64,000 nucleotides of DNA from an uncultured Oscillibacter sp. (GTDB taxonomy: Bacteria > Bacillota > Clostridia > Oscillospirales > Oscillospiraceae): NCBI GenBank assembly GCA_910585245.1, contig CAJUCO010000002.1, forward strand, positions 124,001 to 188,000, written 5' to 3'. The notes beneath the pieces are model-generated. The model was not told the origin of the DNA. It made no database searches and worked only from the letters and a program-made list of their open reading frames with translations. Both the position numbers and the translations under genes were made by a program. Shown here piece after piece: positions 43,287 to 51,004 of the stretch (its first letter is position 1; each line of letters starts with the position of its first letter).

Positions 43287-44627
43287 ATGGAGACGTTGAA
43301 CTATCCCAAATTCACACCGGAGATGAAGAAAACCCACAAAATCCTCATCCCCAACATGGCCCCGGTGCAGTTCCGCATTCTGGCGGCTGTCATGGAGCGG
43401 GCGGGCTACACCTGCGAGCTGCTGGAAAACTGCGGAAGCCAGGTCAGCGAGCTGGGGCTCAGGTACGTACATAACGACACCTGCTACCCCGCCCTGCTGG
43501 TCATCGGCCAGTTTCTGGACGCCCTGGCCTCCGGGAAGTACGATCTGGACCACACTGCCCTGATCATCACCCAAACCGGCGGGGGCTGCCGGGCCTCCAA
43601 CTACATCCACCTGCTGAGAAAAGCCCTGGTGAAGGCGGGCTATCCCCAGGTGCCGGTGGTGAGCCTGAACTTCTCCGGCCTGGAGAAGGACTCCGGTTTC
43701 CCCATGACGGCGTCTTTCCTGCGCCGTCTGCTGGCGGTCATTTATTACGGAGATCTGCTGGTGGCCCTCCGGGCCCAGACGGAGCCCTACGAGGTCCGGA
43801 AAGGAGACGCGGAGCGGTTGCAGGAGAAGTGGCTGGACACCATCTGCGGTTGGATTCACCAGGACAAGGGCTGGACCAACCGGGAGATGAAAGCGGCCAT
43901 GCCCGTCATCGCCCGGGAGTTTGCCGCCGTCTCGGTCCGCCGGGTTCCCAAGGTGAAGGTGGGCGTAGTCGGCGAGATCTATGTGAAATACTCCCCCCTG
44001 GGGAACAACGACCTGGAGCGCTTCCTCCGTTCCCAGGACTGCGAGGTGAATCTGCCAGGGCTGATGGGCTTTGTGCAGTATTGCGCCTACAACCCCTCGG
44101 AGACCGCGCGGCTTTACGGCGGGACCTTTCTGGAAAAGCACGTCTCCGACCTTGTGCTCAAGTACATTGAGGGCATGGAGAGCGTGGTGATCAAAGTCTT
44201 GCGGGACAACGGCTACCACGCGCCGCTGCCCTTCCGGGAGCTGATCCGCCTCACGGATGGGATCATCAGCACCGGGGATAAAATGGGGGAGGGGTGGCTT
44301 CTCACCGCGGAGATGATCGAGCTGGTCCGGGCGGGGTATGAGAACATCGTCTGCGCCCAGCCCTTCGGGTGTCTGCCCAACCACATTTGCGGCAAGGGCA
44401 TGATCAACAAAATCCGGGAGCTGTACCCACAGGCCAACATTACCCCCATTGACTACGACCCCAGCGCCACCCGGGTAAACCAGGAAAACCGCATCAAGCT
44501 GATGCTGGCGGTGGCCCGGGAACGTCTGGCGGAGCGGGGCCCGGAGGCCGAGGAAGCGCCCCGCCGGACCGCTGCGGAGCGTCCCGTTCCGGAGCGGCTG
44601 GGAAGACGGGCCAAGGCCGTGGTGTGA
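43287..44627 (+). CDS. 2-hydroxyacyl-CoA dehydratase-like protein (COG3581)
   Basis: A 446-residue protein that corresponds to the C-terminal part of the large activase-type proteins. Marks: KILIPNMAPVQFRILAAVME, RYVHNDTCYPALLVIGQFL, ITQTGGGCRASNYIHLLRKA with cysteines that could ligate iron-sulfur, and CAQPFGCLPNHICGKGM. It ends with a Glu/Arg-rich tail (RGPEAEEAPRRTAAERPVPE). ATG 43287 follows GGGAGGTTAG, 120 bases after the preceding stop; no frame links the two, so it is a true split and not a sequencing frameshift as far as can be seen. Probably acts with the upstream ATPase. Confidence 0.88.
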   Translation: METLNYPKFTPEMKKTHKILIPNMAPVQFRILAAVMERAGYTCELLENCGSQVSELGLRYVHNDTCYPALLVIGQFLDALASGKYDLDHTALIITQTGGGCRASNYIHLLRKALVKAGYPQVPVVSLNFSGLEKDSGFPMTASFLRRLLAVIYYGDLLVALRAQTEPYEVRKGDAERLQEKWLDTICGWIHQDKGWTNREMKAAMPVIAREFAAVSVRRVPKVKVGVVGEIYVKYSPLGNNDLERFLRSQDCEVNLPGLMGFVQYCAYNPSETARLYGGTFLEKHVSDLVLKYIEGMESVVIKVLRDNGYHAPLPFRELIRLTDGIISTGDKMGEGWLLTAEMIELVRAGYENIVCAQPFGCLPNHICGKGMINKIRELYPQANITPIDYDPSATRVNQENRIKLMLAVARERLAERGPEAEEAPRRTAAERPVPERLGRRAKAVV

Positions 44628-44695
44628 TGCCCCCGGCGTGAAAGCGGAAAAGGGCGGAGGCAAATGGTCTCCGCCTGAACGTTCCAAGAGGCAAA

Positions 44696-44719
44696 AGCCC
44701 CCCCGGCCCGGCCGGGGGG
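44696..44719 (-). terminator. GC-rich terminator 3-prime to the SLH/GH18-like gene
   Basis: Stem 44699-44706 with 44712-44719; on the minus strand it is followed by GCTTTTG. It is a possible second stop behind 44838-44864. Confidence 0.55.
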
Positions 44720-44837
44720 TAAAAAATAGCTTGTGGCGGGAGGCAAAGCGGCCCCCTGGGAAAGAAGGGCAACCGGCAGACCGTTCGGGGCCCCTGAAGG
44801 GGCGGTGTCCGTATTATGTGCGTTCAAGATCTGTTCA

Positions 44838-44864
44838 AAACCCTCCGGCTAAGCCGGAGGGTTT
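44838..44864 (-). terminator. Bidirectional terminator between the activase operon and the SLH gene
   Basis: A perfect 12-bp stem (44838-44849 with 44853-44864) with AAA and TTT at its ends, 16 bases after the SLH gene stop on the minus strand. The remaining bases of 44628-44879 hold no gene. Confidence 0.85.
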
Positions 44865-44879
44865 GATTGAGAGGGACGG

Positions 44880-46370
44880 TCAGGGCATGGCTTCCAGCAC
44901 TTCCGGCAGGGCGAGATTCAAGTTGGAAAGGCAGATATGCCCGCCGCCGAAGAGACGGGCCAACTGGGTGCGCTCTCGGATGGACTGTCCGCTGAGATAC
45001 CAGACGTCGGTTTTCTCCTCCCGAGTCAAATACGCGCAGGCGTAACGGTCGGAGTAGTGATTTCGGACGCCCCGCTCCTGTAAAAGTTTGGTGATTTCTT
45101 CCCCGGCGAGGGGGACGTATTTTCGGTCCTCCCACCGGGAGCCGGTGGACGTGAGCAGCAGCGTCAGCTTGTCGGCGTCCACCACGCCCCGGAGGCGGTT
45201 CAGGGCGTAGTAGATCTGCTCCAGGGGCTCCAGCGGCGCGACGGTTTGGCCGGAGGACCCGTCGGCCTTCTGGTCAAACCGGAGAACCAGCCGGTTGGCG
45301 GTTTCGCCCAGGGCCGCGTAGTCATAGCCGAAGATGGTTCCCTTCCAGGAGGGGGCCTCTACTCCGATGTACAGTGTCCGCTCTCCCAATTTTTCCCGCA
45401 AAAGCTGAGCGGCGGCGGTGAGGGTGTCCCGCTGGGAGACGGCGGTGAGGCCGGAGACCTCCAGGAAAAGGCCGTCGTAGTCTCCCTCCTCCACAGCCTG
45501 TAGAAGGACCGCCGCCAGCAGCTCGGCCTCGCCCTCCCGCACATGATAGGGCCCTCCGGCAATGTAGAGAAGGGACTTGGCTCCGGCGGCAGAGGCAGCG
45601 GAGCGGATCGCCCGGGTTTCCTCTTTGTCCAGGGTGCGGGAGATCTGGGGCTCGCCATTATAGGTCAGCTGGGCCGCCGCGATACCCACGGCTTCATAAC
45701 CCTTGATTTCCGGCAAGCCTTCCATCCCGGTGACGATGCCGATGCGGCTGGTGGTGGGGTTATGGAGTTTGTCGTAGAGGCGCATCAAGATGGCGGCGGC
45801 CTGTTCCCGGGTGACGTGTCCGCCGGGAGAGAAGGCGGTGACGGAGGTTCCGTCCATCAATCCCAGTCCATAGGCCATGATAATATAGCCGTTGTTGGCT
45901 TTCACGTCTTGGAAGGGGAGGGACATATCCTGAATCAGTCCGGCGATGCTGCCATAGCCCAGGGCCCGGACCAGCATGGAGGCGGCTTCGCTGCGGGTGA
46001 TGAGGTCGTCAGGGCGGAAATTGCCGTCCTGGGTGGTGATGGCCCCTTGGTGGTAGGCGGTTTCCACCGCCCCGGCGTACCACTCTTTGTCGGACACGTC
46101 TTCGTAGACGGCCCGGGCGGAGGAGGTGGGCTTCCAGCCCAGGGCCCTGCACAGCACCACTACAAACTCGGCCCGGGACATCTCCTTTCCCACGCCGAAG
46201 CTGCCGTTGGTCTCGGGGTAGAAGTACCGCAAGGCCACACAGCGGTCAATATCGTCCTTTGCCCAAAAATCCTCCGGCACATCGGAAAGAGCGGCGGCGG
46301 GGGCGGTGATCACACCCGCCAGCAGGGCGCACAACAAAAGGCAGGGGATAACCCGTTGCAGTCGTTTCAT
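44880..46370 (-). CDS. Secreted SLH-domain protein with GH18-like barrel
   Basis: A 496-residue exported protein. Signal peptide residues 1-27 (MKRLQRVIPCLLLCALLAGV, ending APAAA). Three SLH repeats follow: LSDVPEDFWAKDDIDRC, VYEDVSDKEWYAGAVETAYH with ITTQDGNFRPDDLITRSEA, and FQDVKANNGYIIMAYGLGLM. From about residue 215 a TIM-barrel-like domain begins (GIVTGMEGLPEIKGYEAVGI). DYDGLFLEVSG near residue 300 corresponds to the GH18 catalytic strand with Glu304 in place, although the usual Asp pair is lost. This resembles SLH-anchored glycosidase-like proteins. ATG 46370 follows AAGGAGCTG. Catalysis is doubtful; wall binding is likely. Confidence 0.82.
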   Translation of the reverse strand: MKRLQRVIPCLLLCALLAGVITAPAAALSDVPEDFWAKDDIDRCVALRYFYPETNGSFGVGKEMSRAEFVVVLCRALGWKPTSSARAVYEDVSDKEWYAGAVETAYHQGAITTQDGNFRPDDLITRSEAASMLVRALGYGSIAGLIQDMSLPFQDVKANNGYIIMAYGLGLMDGTSVTAFSPGGHVTREQAAAILMRLYDKLHNPTTSRIGIVTGMEGLPEIKGYEAVGIAAAQLTYNGEPQISRTLDKEETRAIRSAASAAGAKSLLYIAGGPYHVREGEAELLAAVLLQAVEEGDYDGLFLEVSGLTAVSQRDTLTAAAQLLREKLGERTLYIGVEAPSWKGTIFGYDYAALGETANRLVLRFDQKADGSSGQTVAPLEPLEQIYYALNRLRGVVDADKLTLLLTSTGSRWEDRKYVPLAGEEITKLLQERGVRNHYSDRYACAYLTREEKTDVWYLSGQSIRERTQLARLFGGGHICLSNLNLALPEVLEAMP

Positions 46371-46404
46371 GTGGTTCAGCTCCTTATGATTGGCGTTGTC
46401 CCCC

Positions 46405-46433
46405 ATCTTAGCAGATTTTTCCCCATCCGTCAA
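46405..46433 (-). promoter_or_regulatory. Sigma-A-type promoter of the SLH/GH18-like gene
   Basis: On the minus strand TTGACG (46433-46428), 17 bases, TAAGAT (46410-46405). Confidence 0.8.
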
Positions 46434-46527
46434 ACAAAAGCCTGTCGAACAAGCGCCTTGACGCACATTTTATAAGGGAGGCACAGGGGAAGGACACGTG
46501 GCCGCCGGGGAGAATTTTGAAAAAAGC

Positions 46528-46559
46528 CTTGACTTAGAGTCCGCTCCAGATGCTATGCT
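46528..46559 (+). promoter_or_regulatory. MerR-type promoter/operator (19-bp spacer) of the merR gene
   Basis: TTGACT (46529-46534) and TATGCT (46554-46559) are 19 bases apart; the spacer carries the imperfect dyad GAGTCCGCTCCA. It shares 23 of 32 bases with the promoter at 18865, including the core CCGCTCCA. The MerR protein encoded 41 bases downstream is the likely ligand. Confidence 0.8.
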
Positions 46560-46599
46560 GAACGGAGAGACGATCTGGACACGGTAAGGAGGCAGAACC

Positions 46600-46986
46600 A
46601 TGACGATTCGGGAAGTGAGCGAGCGGTATGATCTTTCCGCCGATACCCTGCGGTATTATGAACGGGTGGGGCTGATCCCGCCGGTGCCCCGGACAGGCGG
46701 CGGCGTCCGGGATTATGACACGGCCTCCCTGGCTTGGGTGGAGCTCATCAAGTGTATGCGCGCCGCCGGAGTGGGAATCGAGGCGCTGAGCGAGTATTGC
46801 CGCCTGTTCCAGGGCGGGGAGGAGACGCTGGAGGCGCGAAAGGCGCTTTTGGTAGAGCAGCGGCGGCAGCTTCTGGAGCGAATGGAGGATATGCGCAAGT
46901 CCCTGGAGCGGCTGGATGAGAAGATTGAAAACTATGAACAGGGTCTTGCCTGCAAAGAACGGCAGTTGCGGAGCTATCAGACGTGA
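46600..46986 (+). CDS. MerR family transcriptional regulator (NmlR/AdhR-like)
   Basis: A 128-residue regulator: the winged HTH (MTIREVSERYDLSADTLRYY, ERVGLIPPVPRTGGGVRDYD) is classic MerR, followed by the dimerisation coiled coil (KALLVEQRRQLLERMEDMRK) and a short tail with one Cys near residue 118 (GLACKERQL). NmlR/AdhR proteins respond to aldehydes or electrophiles by a conserved Cys in the helix region; here the Cys sits near the end, so the inducer is unclear. ATG 46600 follows AAGGAGG. It probably regulates itself and, by the shared operator, the DUF362 gene at 18943. Confidence 0.93.
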   Translation: MTIREVSERYDLSADTLRYYERVGLIPPVPRTGGGVRDYDTASLAWVELIKCMRAAGVGIEALSEYCRLFQGGEETLEARKALLVEQRRQLLERMEDMRKSLERLDEKIENYEQGLACKERQLRSYQT

Positions 46987-47059
46987 GGGGACGGGCGGTT
47001 CCGCCTGCCCCGGGCTGCCGGAAAACAAAAAACCGATTCCACGAAAGGAAAGCGCATTG

Positions 47060-47093
47060 CGAGAGGAGCCCGGGAGGAGCTCCTCTCGTTTTT
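47060..47093 (+). terminator. Terminator after the merR gene
   Basis: A 10-bp stem (47060-47069 with 47079-47088) then TTTTT, lying between merR and the yesN promoter. Confidence 0.88.
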
Positions 47094-47116
47094 GCCACCA
47101 TCGTCTCAGATTTTCC

Positions 47117-47145
47117 TTGAAAAAGGCCGGAAATATGGTTATAAT
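47117..47145 (+). promoter_or_regulatory. Sigma-A-type promoter of the yesN operon
   Basis: TTGAAA (47117-47122), 17 bases, and a perfect TATAAT (47140-47145), 58 bases before the yesN start. Confidence 0.82.
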
Positions 47146-47202
47146 GATCCTCGTAAAAGCACAAAACGGAGAGGGAATTCCGGCTGGAGAGGGTGAGGCA
47201 AT

Positions 47203-48783
47203 ATGTACCGGGTACTATTGGTAGACGATGAAATTCACATCTGCCAACTAATCCGGCATCTGGTGGATTGGGACGCTTTGAGAGCGGAGCTGTGCGGCGT
47301 GGCCCATGACGGCGTGGAGGCGTTGGAGCTGGTGGGGAAGCTGCGTCCCCATGTGGTAATTTCCGATATTCGAATGTCCGGTATGGACGGTATCAGCCTG
47401 CTGGAGAAGATCCGGCAAAGTGGAATCGAATGCGCCTTCATCCTGGTCAGCGGCTATCGCCAGTTTGATTACGCCCAGAAGGCCATACAGCTGGGAGTCA
47501 CCGATTATCTGGTGAAGCCCATTAAAAAGCGGGAACTAAACGCCGCCATTGAAAAGGGGATTGCCGGTTTGCGCCTGCAAGGAGACGGGCGGGAGAAGGT
47601 CCCGGAACCCGCCGGCGGCTTGGAAGCTCCCTTTCCAAGGGGACTGGCGGAGCTGGCGCGGGCAATTGAGGACCGGGGCGGCGATTTCGGCCAGGCCACG
47701 CTGGCCGCCCTTGTGGGCCGGTACGGAGGAGAGCTTCCCGGCTGCGCCTGCCTTATCTACGGCAAGTTTGTCTGCGGAGAGGCCTTCTCCGCCAGGACAC
47801 AGGAGCTGCTCTATGACCGGGTGCGCTCCGCCGTGGGAAACGGCGGATGGTTTGACGCCGTTTTCTTTGCCCGCTGGGGCGGCGGCTTTTTGCTGGTGGG
47901 CTCCTCCCGGGGGCGGTTGCCGGGGGTGTCTTTCCTTCAAGGCAAGCTACAGGCGGTTTTATCCGTGTTTGCCCAGTGGATTGTGATTTTGGGGATGAGC
48001 GAACCTCTGGAGGGAGAGCCCTTCCGAAACTGCGCCTGCCGGGCCAGACAGGCGGCGGAGCAGCACTATTTCCATCCGGGAAAGACGGCGTTTACCGCTG
48101 TGGAGACGCCGCCGCCCCAGGTCCGGTTTGAAGACGTGGCGGAGGGATGGGCCGCCTTGCCGGACGCCATGCAGGTGCTGGACGAAAAGGGAGTCCGGAA
48201 GGTGGTGCAAAGCGGTTTCCGGGCGCTGGAAGGCGCTCCCTTCGAGGAGCTTTTCCGTTACGCGGAGTGGGTGATCAACATGATGAACCAGGCGCTCAGC
48301 GCCTTTGCCGCCGCCCAGACGGGACTGGAGGACCTGCAATACCTCCACCGGAATGAGATTTTGGAGCAACTTTACCACTGCCCCTCCCTGGTCTCTCTGA
48401 CGGCAAAGCTCTGCGCGGCTCTGGAGGAAAAAATTTGCAGCACCCGGGGGCTGATCGAGCAGATGGAAAACAAGCCCGTCCGCATCGTCCGGGAGCTGGT
48501 GGCCCAGCGTTACATGGAGCACATCAGCCTGGGGGACGCGGCGGACGCCACGGGACTAAACCCGGTGTACCTCTCCGTTCTTTTTAAAAAGGAGACGGGG
48601 ATTAACTTCAAGGACTATGTGGTCAACGTCCGCATGGACAAGGCCAAGGGGCTTCTTCGAAGCGGGGAGAGCATCAACCGCGTGGCGGAGCTGGTGGGCT
48701 ATCAGGACGCCAAATACTTCAGCCGCCTGTTTGCCCGGGTGGTGGGGGTGAATCCCACCCAGTATAAAAAGCTGTACCAGTGA
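47203..48783 (+). CDS. YesN-like response regulator with AraC DNA-binding domain
   Basis: A 526-residue two-domain regulator. The receiver domain (1-120) has acidic residues DDE at 8-10, phosphoacceptor Asp55 in VVISDIRMSGMDG and Lys in YLVKPIKKRE. A middle region of about 300 residues is unassigned. The AraC-type double HTH is at the end (about 425-526): ISLGDAADATGLNPVYLSVL, NFKDYVVNVRMDKAKGLLRS, NRVAELVGYQDAKYFSRLFA. Its partner kinase is encoded 13 bases downstream. The probable targets are its own operon and the ABC transporter operon at 52150, judging by location. ATG 47203 follows GGAGAGGGTGAGG. Confidence 0.93.
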   Translation: MYRVLLVDDEIHICQLIRHLVDWDALRAELCGVAHDGVEALELVGKLRPHVVISDIRMSGMDGISLLEKIRQSGIECAFILVSGYRQFDYAQKAIQLGVTDYLVKPIKKRELNAAIEKGIAGLRLQGDGREKVPEPAGGLEAPFPRGLAELARAIEDRGGDFGQATLAALVGRYGGELPGCACLIYGKFVCGEAFSARTQELLYDRVRSAVGNGGWFDAVFFARWGGGFLLVGSSRGRLPGVSFLQGKLQAVLSVFAQWIVILGMSEPLEGEPFRNCACRARQAAEQHYFHPGKTAFTAVETPPPQVRFEDVAEGWAALPDAMQVLDEKGVRKVVQSGFRALEGAPFEELFRYAEWVINMMNQALSAFAAAQTGLEDLQYLHRNEILEQLYHCPSLVSLTAKLCAALEEKICSTRGLIEQMENKPVRIVRELVAQRYMEHISLGDAADATGLNPVYLSVLFKKETGINFKDYVVNVRMDKAKGLLRSGESINRVAELVGYQDAKYFSRLFARVVGVNPTQYKKLYQ

Positions 48784-48795
48784 GGAGGACCGGCT

Positions 48796-49701
48796 ATGAA
48801 GAGACATCCCGATCCCCGGTTCCGCCTGTTTTGGAAGGCGCTGGCGGGTTTGCTGGCGGGGCTTTTGCTGCTGGCGCCACTTTCCGCCGCGTTGAGGTTC
48901 CCACCCTGGGGAACGGCGCTGGCGGCGGCGGGACTGTCGGCGGCCTTCGCCGGGGCGGTTTACCGCTGGGTGCTGGTCCCCTTGGAGAGCAGCCGGAACG
49001 AGGAGATGGAGAAGGAGTACGCCGGAGACATCCTCAAAAAGCAGGCGGAGCTGGACGCCCTGCAAAGTCAGATCAACCCCCACTTTCTCTACAACACCCT
49101 GGACTCCATCCGGGGACAGGCCCTGGCGGAGGGGGTGGAGGACATTGCCGGCATGACGGAGGCCCTGTCCACCTTCTTCCGCTATTCCATCAGCAACCGC
49201 AGCCACGTGGTGACGCTGGAAGAGGAGCTGGAGAATGTCCGGAACTATTTCATGATCCAGCAATTTCGCTTCAACAACCGCTTTCACCTCCAGACCCAGC
49301 CCTTTTCCCGGGAGCTTCTGGAGTCCTGCCGCCTGCCGAAGCTGACGCTCCAGCCGATTTTGGAAAACGCCATCCTCCACGGTATGGAGGGAAAGATGGG
49401 AGCTGGGACCATTTCCATCCGGGCGGAGGCGGCCAAGAGCCGCACGGTGCTGGTGATCTCCGACGACGGGGCGGGCATGAGCGAGGGAACGCTGCTGCGG
49501 CTGCAATCCCGTCTTCGGGGAGAGGAGCCGGTGGAACTCCGCCGGGCCAAGGGCTCGGGGATCGCACTGCCCAACGTGAGCCGCCGGATTAAGCTGCTTT
49601 TTGGCGAGGCCTATGGACTCCGGGTGATGAGTACTCTGGGGCTGGGGACGGATGTGGAGATCTCCCTCCCCCCTTGCGCGGAGGCGGCTCATGACGGCTG
49701 A
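48796..49701 (+). CDS. YesM/LytS-family sensor histidine kinase without extracellular sensor domain
   Basis: A 301-residue kinase. Two hydrophobic segments (about 12-32 and 39-62) with only a few residues between, so no extracytoplasmic sensor; usual YesM proteins are nearly 600 residues with a Cache domain. The His_kinase domain is complete: phosphoacceptor His96 in QINPHFLYNTLDSI, the N box PILENAILHGME and the G box DDGAGM, and GSGIALPNVSRRI. The ATG at 48796 follows GAGGAGGACC. It overlaps the following degenerate ABC gene by 11 bases. The missing sensor suggests that another membrane protein, perhaps the permease at 51001, provides the signal (inference). Confidence 0.93.
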   Translation: MKRHPDPRFRLFWKALAGLLAGLLLLAPLSAALRFPPWGTALAAAGLSAAFAGAVYRWVLVPLESSRNEEMEKEYAGDILKKQAELDALQSQINPHFLYNTLDSIRGQALAEGVEDIAGMTEALSTFFRYSISNRSHVVTLEEELENVRNYFMIQQFRFNNRFHLQTQPFSRELLESCRLPKLTLQPILENAILHGMEGKMGAGTISIRAEAAKSRTVLVISDDGAGMSEGTLLRLQSRLRGEEPVELRRAKGSGIALPNVSRRIKLLFGEAYGLRVMSTLGLGTDVEISLPPCAEAAHDG

Positions 49702-51004
49702 GCTTTTGCGGGCGGAGGACCTCCGGCTGGAGCGGGAGGGCGTTGGCCGCCTGGACCACATGGACTTTACGGTTACCGCTGGGGATTCCATCGGCGTTGT
49801 GGGCCTTTCCGGCGGCGGGAAGACGGCCCTGGCGGAGGTGCTGTGCGGAGAGCGGGAACCGGACCAGGGAAGGGTCTGGTACGAGGGGAGACCGGCAGGC
49901 CGGGAGCTTCTCTCCCGCCTGGGATTTCGAATCAGGGGGGACAGCGCCTTGGTGAGGAACCTGTCCGTGGCGGAGAATCTCCTGATTTTGGGCCGCCCGG
50001 TGGGGGAGCGGAGGTTATTTTGCAGGGAGAGGCCTCTGGTTGGCCTGTGCCGGGAGTTTCTCCGGGACTTCGGTCTGGAGGCCTGGACGGACGCGCCACC
50101 GGCGGAAATTCCACCGGCGGTTCAGCACCGGCTGTTGCTGGTGTCCGCGCTGATGCGGAAAAAGAGGCTGATCGCACTGGATCACGTGGCGGATGTCTAC
50201 ACGGCTCAGGAGCAGGCGCTGCTGGCGGACTGCATTCAAAGCGTCTGTGAGCGGGGGGCGGCGGCGCTCTATCTCTCCGGCCAGATTGACCGGGTTTTGT
50301 GGCGTCTGGACCGGGTCACGGTGGTCCGGGACGGACGCCGGGTGAAGGAGCTTCGCCGGGGCGGCTTTTCCGAGGCGGCCCTGGGGACCTATATATACGG
50401 TTACCACTCCAGCCGGCCTCTGGAGAGGGGCGGCGGCGAGGGCGGCCAGGTGGCCTTCACCCTGGACGGCATCCCCATCCGGGCCAACCGGGTGACGCCC
50501 ATTCTGGACGGCGGCGGTGGAACGGGAGGCTTTGTCCGGCGCCTTCGGACCTTTCCAAAGGCTGCGGTGCTACCGGCCCGGGCCCTGTCGGACCGCTGGA
50601 TTTCCTCTATGTCGGTGATGGATAATCTGCTGTTGCCGGTCTCCCGGCGTCTGGGAGGGCCCCTGGGCCATGTGGGCGGGTCCATCCGGCGGGTGTTGCG
50701 AATGGAGTGTATGGAGCAAACGGGACTCCGGCCCCACCAGATGGAGGAGCCCTTTGCCCGTCTCACCCGCATGGAGCGGTTCCGGCTGCTGCTGTACCGG
50801 GAGAGACTGAACGCCCCTGTGCTCTGGGTGCTGGACCACATCACCGCCGGAGCGGACTTTCAGGACCGGGAGGCCATGCGGCGGTTGGCCGGGACCTTGC
50901 CCGGGGTAGTCCTCTACATTTCCGGGGACTACGGGGAGCTGGAGGCCTTTGAGACAAGAATCCTCTCCCTGGAGGGGGAACGCCTGAGGGAGGAACGCGC
51001 ATGA
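49691..51004 (+). CDS. Degenerate double ABC ATPase-like protein (RbsA/MglA-derived)
   Basis: A 437-residue protein with the layout of sugar-type tandem ABC ATPases (RbsA/MglA, about 500 residues) but stripped of catalytic residues. Domain 1 keeps a Walker A (GLSGGGKTAL, near residue 36), but the signature LSGGQ is gone (EIPPAVQHRLLL), Walker B is LIALDHV with His for Glu, and the H-loop is LYLSGQ with Gly for His. Domain 2 has no Walker A (VTPILDGGGGTGG), and its Walker B is VLWVLDHI, again His for Glu. It overlaps yesM by 11 bases and the next permease by 4, so all are co-translated. ATP may be bound but turnover is unlikely; a sensory or regulatory role is inference. Confidence 0.85.
   Translation: MTAELLRAEDLRLEREGVGRLDHMDFTVTAGDSIGVVGLSGGGKTALAEVLCGEREPDQGRVWYEGRPAGRELLSRLGFRIRGDSALVRNLSVAENLLILGRPVGERRLFCRERPLVGLCREFLRDFGLEAWTDAPPAEIPPAVQHRLLLVSALMRKKRLIALDHVADVYTAQEQALLADCIQSVCERGAAALYLSGQIDRVLWRLDRVTVVRDGRRVKELRRGGFSEAALGTYIYGYHSSRPLERGGGEGGQVAFTLDGIPIRANRVTPILDGGGGTGGFVRRLRTFPKAAVLPARALSDRWISSMSVMDNLLLPVSRRLGGPLGHVGGSIRRVLRMECMEQTGLRPHQMEEPFARLTRMERFRLLLYRERLNAPVLWVLDHITAGADFQDREAMRRLAGTLPGVVLYISGDYGELEAFETRILSLEGERLREERA

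Noticed and set aside
43160..43290. A frameshift joining the two dehydratase-activase genes
   Set aside because: The 120-base gap has stops in the relevant frames and the second gene has its own good ribosome binding site and start; treated as a real split.
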